From: Flavobacteriaceae bacterium | Lineage (GTDB): Bacteria > Bacteroidota > Bacteroidia > Flavobacteriales > Flavobacteriaceae | Assembly: GCA_028279515.1 (NCBI GenBank) | Contig: JANQNQ010000003.1 | Location: forward strand, 362,412-426,411 | Length of the DNA: 64,000 nt | Reading direction: 5' to 3' | In this document: one piece after another, positions 59,075-64,000 of the stretch | How positions within the stretch are numbered: the first letter of the stretch is position 1 | How the letters are laid out: every line of letters starts with the position of its first letter | Notes under the pieces: generated by a model | The model's database searches: none | The model's input: only the letters and a program-made list of their open reading frames with translations | Told to the model about the DNA's origin: nothing | Position numbers and translations under genes: made by a program

Positions 59075-60721
59075 CTATCCAAAAATACTAGGAACCATAA
59101 AACTAAAGATCAAGATGACCACAAAGAACGCTACTAAAATATAGACTTCTTTGATCATAAAATCGGCTTTCTTTACTCCGATCTTTAAGCCAGAAAGTTC
59201 TTTGATCGGTACACTTTTCGTCAAGGCACTCACTAAGTACGCAACTACCAAAGCAATGAGAACGCCTGTAAAATTGAGCCAGATCCAGAAGATCTCAATA
59301 CCCAGATCGATGTTGAAGATGTTCTGCATTGTTTTTGAAAAAACCAGGTTGATCAATACGGCTGTAATGATTCCGGCATTCATCCCAATATGATTGACCT
59401 TCTTCGAGAAGATGGCCAGCAAAAACGTGACAAGCACAGGGCCATAGAAAACAGATCCAATGGCATTGATAATCTCAATTACAGCACTTTTGCTTCCGCC
59501 AAAAAGAAAGGAACTAGCAATGCAAACGACTCCCCAAAAAAGTACGAATAGCTTTGATGTGAGCATGTATTTTTTGCCCTCGAGCTTTTTCTTTCCTCTG
59601 TTAAAAAAATCTTCTACCGAAACCGCCGATAACGAATTCACGGTTGAACTTAACGAAGACATTGCTGCCGACATGATTCCTACCATTAACAATCCGATGA
59701 GTCCATGTGGCAAGTATTTAGTGATAAAAACAGGGACCATAAGATCCGGTTTTACACCGCTATTGGCAAACTCTTCAGGAAAGTGCTTTTGGGTCACAGA
59801 AGTAATTTCGCCCAAAAAGTCAGGCGCTAGCGTGATGAGTCCGCCGATGATAAGCCCCATCGTACAATACACTAGCACAACCGGAAATCGAAGCAGCCCA
59901 TTGGCCAGTAATAATTGTCGAATGGTCTTCTCATTCTTTGCTGAAAGCAAGCGTTGCGCTTGTGTTTGGTCGCATCCATAATAAGAAACATATAAAAAGA
60001 ATCCGCCGATGAGCATGGGCCACAATCCATATTCATTTCCTTCACCAATACCAAGATTCATATCGATCACTTGTAAACGTTCAGGATCAAAACCATTGGC
60101 CAAGCCTCCATGATCTTCGATCAGATTCCATCCATAAAACAAACAAACAATGAGTCCTAGGAAAAGTATGATCATTTGAATCGCATCTCCCCAAACAACC
60201 GCTTTCATTCCGCCTTGCCAAGAATACACAATGGTAATAACACTGATGATCAACACCGTCCACACATAATCAATGTCGAGTACCGCTTGCAATATGATCG
60301 CAATGGTATACACCATAACACCAGTACCTAAGGCTCTACTAATTTGAAAAACGACGCTTAAAATCAATCTGGTCGAAGCACTAAACCTGCGTTCAACGAA
60401 TTCATAAATACTGACCACGCCCGATCGAAATAAGGGAGGAATCACCACCACCATAATAAAGGCCATGGCAATGGGTACGGCAAACTCAAAGGTAAGCCAT
60501 TTCATGCCTCCGTTAAGCTTGAGCCCTACAAAAGCGGGGGCTGACACAAAGCTAATCGCAGATAGCTGCGTTGCCATGGTCGAAAGACTCAATGGAAACC
60601 ACCCCATACTTCTTCCGCCTAAAAAATAATCCTTTGAGTCTTTATTATTCTTAAACAGGTATCCCATGGCCAAAATGCCAACGAGATAAACCAATACAAT
60701 GGCGTAGTCAAGATAATTCAT
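59075..60721 (-). CDS. Sodium:solute symporter (SSS family)
   Basis: 548 residues, about 13 helices. Family pattern: DYAIVLVYLVGILAMGYLF, DYFLGGRSMGWFPLSLSTMATQLSAISFVSAPAF (in part), then GVMVYTIAIILQAVLDI, TVNSLSAVSVEDFF and others. It would use the Na+ gradient to import a solute. Placed 3 bases after the glycosidase and 2 before glycerate kinase, the likely cargo is a sugar-glycerate, but this is inference from context. Confidence 0.92.
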   Translation of the reverse strand: MNYLDYAIVLVYLVGILAMGYLFKNNKDSKDYFLGGRSMGWFPLSLSTMATQLSAISFVSAPAFVGLKLNGGMKWLTFEFAVPIAMAFIMVVVIPPLFRSGVVSIYEFVERRFSASTRLILSVVFQISRALGTGVMVYTIAIILQAVLDIDYVWTVLIISVITIVYSWQGGMKAVVWGDAIQMIILFLGLIVCLFYGWNLIEDHGGLANGFDPERLQVIDMNLGIGEGNEYGLWPMLIGGFFLYVSYYGCDQTQAQRLLSAKNEKTIRQLLLANGLLRFPVVLVYCTMGLIIGGLITLAPDFLGEITSVTQKHFPEEFANSGVKPDLMVPVFITKYLPHGLIGLLMVGIMSAAMSSLSSTVNSLSAVSVEDFFNRGKKKLEGKKYMLTSKLFVLFWGVVCIASSFLFGGSKSAVIEIINAIGSVFYGPVLVTFLLAIFSKKVNHIGMNAGIITAVLINLVFSKTMQNIFNIDLGIEIFWIWLNFTGVLIALVVAYLVSALTKSVPIKELSGLKIGVKKADFMIKEVYILVAFFVVILIFSFMVPSIFG

Positions 60722-60724
60722 ATG

Positions 60725-62047
60725 CTATTCTTTGTTTGTTTCGTTAAGAAGGTCGATAAGTAATGCTGCCGTCCAAGAGAAGTTATTTCCGCCATACCCC
60801 TTGCCTAACGATCGCTGTACTTCTTTCCTTGGGTCAAAATATTCATAGAAACCATTGTCTCTGATCAATTCAATGGTATCTGCTTTAATTCTTGCTGCCA
60901 ATGATTCGTAGCCGTAGCGTTTGCATCCGCGGTAAACAATCCAATTAAGGTTGATCCACACGGGGCCACGCCAATAACGCTTCGGGTCGAATCGCTCATG
61001 GGTTGGGTCAAAAGACGCACATAAATAGAAATCTTGCTCCTTTCCCGAAAACTCACCTGTATTAAAATGCGTTTCGATCATTTTTTTTGCTCTTTCTGCG
61101 GAAGGGATTCTGGCAAAGAGTGGCGCAAAAGAAGAAGACGAAACGTAGTTCAATGATTTCTGATTTCGCAAGTCATAATAGACATATGCATGTCGTTCTC
61201 GATCATATAACTTACGGTTGAAGCTTTCAATGCCCATATTTGTCCATTGTTCCAAGAGATCCACCTGCTCGTGTTTGCCTAATTGCTTTCCTAATCTGAT
61301 GAGACTCTGATTGGAAGCAATCAACATGGCATTGAACAATGGGTCCTGAATGAGAAACGGGCTCTTTTCTGCTATAAGTCTATCATCATAGTTCCATTGT
61401 TTAAACAATTCTAATAAGTGAATGTAATGCTGATATTCTCTATTGGTTGGACGGTTTTCAGCGTCAATATGCGTGTTGTCCTTTCTTGGAAGATCATAGT
61501 CTGGAGAATCCATTTCCTTCCAAACTTCATCCCAAACAGGTGTGTTGTCGGTTCCGGCTTCCCAATTATGGCAGATATAGACCAAGCCTTCACTTTCCGG
61601 ATCCCTGTATTGATAGAAATATTGACTGTAATCAAATACACGGTCATAGACTTCTTTCACAAAATCTATTTCTTTGTTATTTGATATTCGAAGGGTCTCT
61701 TCTAATACAAACCCTAGTACGGGTGGTTGCGTGATTCCAGAAGTCTTTATGTCTTTTGGATAAAATGGACTGCGGTGAGCTCCGTGAACTTCAGGGCCGG
61801 GATAGTAACTGTCTGATTCTTTATGAAAGATGATCTGCGGGATAAATCCGTTGCTCCACTGTCCGGATAGCAGAGACCGAATTTCTGTTTTGGCCTTCTT
61901 CATATCGACATGAGCCCAGCCTATGGCAATAAAACCCGCATCCCAATTCCATTGAAAAGGATACAACCCTTCACACGGTATGGTGAATTTTTCTTTCCAA
62001 TTGCCACGAAGAACTCGGGCTGCCTTTTCGATCAGGTGGTCTTTCAT
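60725..62047 (-). CDS. GH63-type glycosidase, mannosylglycerate/glucosylglycerate hydrolase-like
   Basis: 440 residues, no signal peptide, so cytoplasmic. (alpha/alpha)6 toroid with the MGH1-type pattern: FQWNWDAGFIAIGWA at about 31-45, SNGFIPQIIFHKESDSYYPG, then the GH63/GH37 acid motif NWEAGTDNTPVWD with D167 and the base motif NGFYEYFDP with E402, then NNFSWTAALLIDLL. These fit the two catalytic residues of glycosylglycerate hydrolases (D and E). The operon partner is a glycerate kinase, which supports a glycosylglycerate substrate. Trehalase-like or alpha-glucosidase activity remains possible. Confidence 0.82.
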   Translation of the reverse strand: MKDHLIEKAARVLRGNWKEKFTIPCEGLYPFQWNWDAGFIAIGWAHVDMKKAKTEIRSLLSGQWSNGFIPQIIFHKESDSYYPGPEVHGAHRSPFYPKDIKTSGITQPPVLGFVLEETLRISNNKEIDFVKEVYDRVFDYSQYFYQYRDPESEGLVYICHNWEAGTDNTPVWDEVWKEMDSPDYDLPRKDNTHIDAENRPTNREYQHYIHLLELFKQWNYDDRLIAEKSPFLIQDPLFNAMLIASNQSLIRLGKQLGKHEQVDLLEQWTNMGIESFNRKLYDRERHAYVYYDLRNQKSLNYVSSSSFAPLFARIPSAERAKKMIETHFNTGEFSGKEQDFYLCASFDPTHERFDPKRYWRGPVWINLNWIVYRGCKRYGYESLAARIKADTIELIRDNGFYEYFDPRKEVQRSLGKGYGGNNFSWTAALLIDLLNETNKE

Positions 62048-62097
62048 TTACAATAGTAAAATGCTACTTAAATATAAGATTTTAATAATTAGCCTAA

Positions 62098-62131
62098 TAC
62101 GATGTTGGAATCTTGATTTTTTCACATCGTA
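62098..62131. repeat. Dyad in the divergent promoter region of murQ and the GH63 operon
   Basis: TACGATGT (62098-62105) and ACATCGTA (62124-62131), 8 of 8 complementary, 18 bases apart. It lies between the GH63 start (62047) and murQ (62196). A near-match -7 (TATATTTA on minus, at 62069-62076) puts the left arm in the -33 region of the GH63 operon. Candidate repressor operator. Confidence 0.5.
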
Positions 62132-62195
62132 AAAAACAAGCCTGTCGAACCAGACAACCATCGTTTAAAACATAAATATTCAGTAGTTTTACAAC

Positions 62196-63011
62196 ATGAA
62201 TTTCACGAAAGTCACAGAGCAGGATTCTCATTACGATGATTTAGAAAAAATGTCGATTAACACGCTTTTGCAAAATATCAATGCAGAAGACAAGACCGTT
62301 CCATTAGCAGTAGAAAAGGTTATCCCTAACATAGAAGCATTAGTAGAACAAGTCGTTGGCAAGTTGAGAGACGGCGGACGCCTTTTTTACATGGGAGCTG
62401 GAACAAGCGGGCGCTTGGGTATTGTAGATGCTTCTGAATGCCCGCCAACTTTCGGAGTTTCACATGATCTAGTGGTCGGATTGATCGCCGGAGGAGATTC
62501 TGCTATACGGAAGGCGGTTGAATTTGCTGAAGATTCTAGAGATCAAGGTTGGAAAGATCTCCAAAGCCATCATATTTCAAATCAAGACGTTGTAATAGGA
62601 ATTGCTGCGTCTGGTACCACCCCGTACGTCCTTGGCGCCATAGAAAAGTGTAATGAGGAAGGAATTATCACTGGTGGAATTACTTGCAATGAAGGAAGTC
62701 CGCTAGCTGTATCGGCGCAGTATCCTATTGTTCCTGTAGTTGGACCTGAGTTTGTCACTGGAAGCTCTCGCATGAAAGCCGGAACAGCGCAGAAACTAGT
62801 ATTAAATATGATATCTACAGCCACCATGATCCAGCTTGGAAAAGTCAAAGGAAACAAAATGGTCGACATGCAATTGAGTAATCACAAACTAGTAGATCGT
62901 GGTATTCGAATGATCATGCAAGAAACGGGTGTCGATCGCAATATAGCCAAACGACTTTTAGAAGAACACCAAAGTGTTCGTGAAGCTGTAAAACAAGTAA
63001 ACAAATCATGA
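62196..63011 (+). CDS. murQ: N-acetylmuramic acid 6-phosphate etherase
   Basis: 271 residues. Removes the lactyl ether from MurNAc-6-phosphate to give GlcNAc-6-phosphate and D-lactate during wall recycling. SIS-domain motifs are complete: GGRLFYMGAGTSGRLGIVDASECPPTFG (in part), VVIGIAASGTTPYVLGAI and GSSRMKAGTAQKLVLNMISTATM. The SGRLGIVDASECPPTF block is diagnostic. The next gene starts in an ATGA overlap. Confidence 0.95.
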   Translation: MNFTKVTEQDSHYDDLEKMSINTLLQNINAEDKTVPLAVEKVIPNIEALVEQVVGKLRDGGRLFYMGAGTSGRLGIVDASECPPTFGVSHDLVVGLIAGGDSAIRKAVEFAEDSRDQGWKDLQSHHISNQDVVIGIAASGTTPYVLGAIEKCNEEGIITGGITCNEGSPLAVSAQYPIVPVVGPEFVTGSSRMKAGTAQKLVLNMISTATMIQLGKVKGNKMVDMQLSNHKLVDRGIRMIMQETGVDRNIAKRLLEEHQSVREAVKQVNKS

Positions 63012-63241
63012 GACGTACTGATAAAGAAATGCTAGCGAAAGGAATTCGTTTGATGATGTGGACCGTGCTTTTAATGTTTGCTGGCCCTACGATCATATAT
63101 CAAGCCTTTAAAAATGAAGGTCACCCAATGTATTACCCAGTGTTAATTGTGGGATTTATCGTTGCGGTGTTCGCTATTTTCCTAGCTTTTAGGGGTTTGC
63201 GTACTATAATGAATGCTGTCTTCGGAAAAAAATCTAAGTAG
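63008..63241 (+). CDS. Small membrane protein, DUF6095-like
   Basis: 77 residues with two hydrophobic helices (LMMWTVLLMFAGPTIIYQAF and YPVLIVGFIVAVFAIFLAF) and a basic end. It begins in the murQ stop (ATGA) and so is translationally coupled. I recognise it as the small partner often found after murQ in flavobacteria (DUF6095); the function is unknown. The end overlaps the minus-strand DinB-like gene by 8 bases. Confidence 0.78.
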   Translation: MRRTDKEMLAKGIRLMMWTVLLMFAGPTIIYQAFKNEGHPMYYPVLIVGFIVAVFAIFLAFRGLRTIMNAVFGKKSK

Positions 63242-63737
63242 CAGAAGCTGTCTTCACAGGAGAGGTAGGATTGTACCCAAATGTTTCGTCTTCGACTTGT
63301 ACATTTAAATGATCAAGAATATAGCTTATGATGGCATAGTGATGAATCGTATGACTATTCGCTTGTGCTAAGAGGCCAGAAACGGTTTGCTTTATAGTAG
63401 TCTTGCCCAATCCTAGGTCATCGGTTACATTTACATGTGCATCTGACTGTCCACCAATTGCACGCAAACTCGACACTACCCTATCGATACTTTCTGAAGC
63501 AAAATCACATTGTTGTTCAACTCGCAAATCGCGTCTTCTGGCAGTTAAATCTACTTCACCAGATTCAATACCTTCCAATATACAATCAAAAAAGTCTAGT
63601 ATATGTCTGATATGAGAGCCAACACAAGAATAATACGGAGGAACTGAATCATTACGCAGCTCGTCATCTGATAACGTATTTAATAAGGATTTTGCTTTAA
63701 GTAAGGTATGTGTTGTAGCGTCAATGATGGAATTCAT
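63234..63737 (-). CDS. DinB-like four-helix protein
   Basis: 167 residues, all-helical, no signal. The putative metal-site histidines are in GSHIRHILDFFD (about residues 40-51) and ANSHTIHHYAIISYIL (about 125-140), which is the DinB/YfiT arrangement. These proteins bind a divalent metal and often act as thiol-dependent transferases or have unknown roles. Converges on and overlaps the DUF6095 gene. The rRNA terminator lies about 160 bases upstream. Confidence 0.75.
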   Translation of the reverse strand: MNSIIDATTHTLLKAKSLLNTLSDDELRNDSVPPYYSCVGSHIRHILDFFDCILEGIESGEVDLTARRRDLRVEQQCDFASESIDRVVSSLRAIGGQSDAHVNVTDDLGLGKTTIKQTVSGLLAQANSHTIHHYAIISYILDHLNVQVEDETFGYNPTSPVKTASAT

Positions 63738-63900
63738 GTAGACTAATTTAGCGTAAAATAATAGATTTAAAAAATATATCCTTCAATTAGTCTTATTATT
63801 GGATGAAGCTTACAGGGATATGGCAAACATTGAATTCTTATGTTGCAAGTCCCTTACTATCAAAACTTCAAAAACACATATTGATTTAAATTCAGGGCAT

Positions 63901-63938
63901 AAAAAAACCCTGTAGCAGAGACGAGCTCGCTACAGGGT
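63901..63938 (-). terminator. rRNA operon terminator
   Basis: Stem CCCTGTAGC / GCTACAGGG with an inner GAG-ACGA-CTC, preceded by A7 on the plus strand (a T7 tail on the minus strand). It lies a few bases after the 3' end of the 5S rRNA. Confidence 0.9.
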
Positions 63939-63944
63939 CAAAGA

Positions 63945-64000
63945 TAGGCGGCGACCTACTCTCCCACCTCTCGGCAGTACCATCGGCGCTGACGGGCTTA
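63945..64000 (-). rRNA. rrf: 5S ribosomal RNA, 3' part
   Basis: The minus strand reads TAAGCCCGTCAGCGCCGATG, then GGTACTGCCGAGAGGTGGG and GAGTAGGTCGCCGCC, the standard 3' half of bacterial 5S rRNA (loop E and helix I end). The 5' half is beyond the window, so 16S and 23S genes should follow to the right. The exact 3' end is estimated. Confidence 0.95.

Overview
The window looks like chromosomal DNA of a marine-type member of the Flavobacteriaceae (Bacteroidota). The evidence is several proteins with type IX secretion (T9SS) C-terminal sorting domains, Bacteroidota promoters (TTG / TAnnTTTG), a TonB-receptor/DUF4249 pair, the bamD-rpoZ-coaBC-DUF4835-recN gene order, a long GAPDH, a monomeric isocitrate dehydrogenase and a two-gene 5'-nucleotidase. 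No phage, insertion sequence, integron or CRISPR array was seen. Most of the content is core genome.

Layout. 1-258 is the tail of a GntP-type permease. 308-16496 is a long minus-strand block: sensor kinase and regulator, coaE, YbbR, a GT2 glycosyltransferase, a large T9SS adhesin-like protein, fabI, recN, DUF4835/PorD, coaBC, rpoZ, bamD, a Kir potassium channel, dapA and a DUF6913 protein. 16565-18296 is the split 5'-nucleotidase. ligA and a YhhN-like membrane protein follow on minus. 21255-24872 holds two tandem T9SS paralogues with oppositely charged inserts. 24909-30316 holds prmC, two cell-maintenance operons, ribD, a HAD phosphatase, a DMT transporter, a YigZ-type protein and a thioesterase. 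30513-34647 is dnaA, a small tyrosine phosphatase, a secreted sugar dehydrogenase and an RsmI-like methyltransferase. 34702-38687 is minus-strand wall biology (lysozyme-like protein, DUF2279, mltG, dapF). 38821-49302 is plus-strand housekeeping: HtrA protease, GAPDH, trmD, three small membrane proteins, rplS and icd, with an unexplained 800-base spacer before icd. 49572-55532 holds another T9SS protein and a TonB receptor with its DUF4249 lipoprotein. 55559-57743 holds small stress-type genes, a DUF5995 protein and an aquaporin.

The most interesting unit is the tight minus-strand operon 57933-62047: a GH63-type glycosidase resembling mannosylglycerate/glucosylglycerate hydrolases, a sodium:solute symporter and a glycerate kinase. 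Together they would import a glycosylglycerate, split it to hexose plus glycerate, and phosphorylate the glycerate into glycolysis. Mannosylglycerate (digeneaside) is a known red-algal osmolyte, so this may be an algal compatible-solute utilisation operon. A dyad in the divergent promoter region toward murQ could be its operator. The window ends inside a minus-strand 5S rRNA, preceded on the plus side by its terminator, so an rRNA operon lies just beyond.

One gene shorter than the usual ORF cut-off was found by reading: a 44-residue membrane protein at 55559-55693, one base downstream of a YbjQ-family gene. Start codons for bamD, the LEA-type lipoprotein, dapF, GAPDH and icd were moved downstream because a promoter -7 element lies inside or just before the longer frame.
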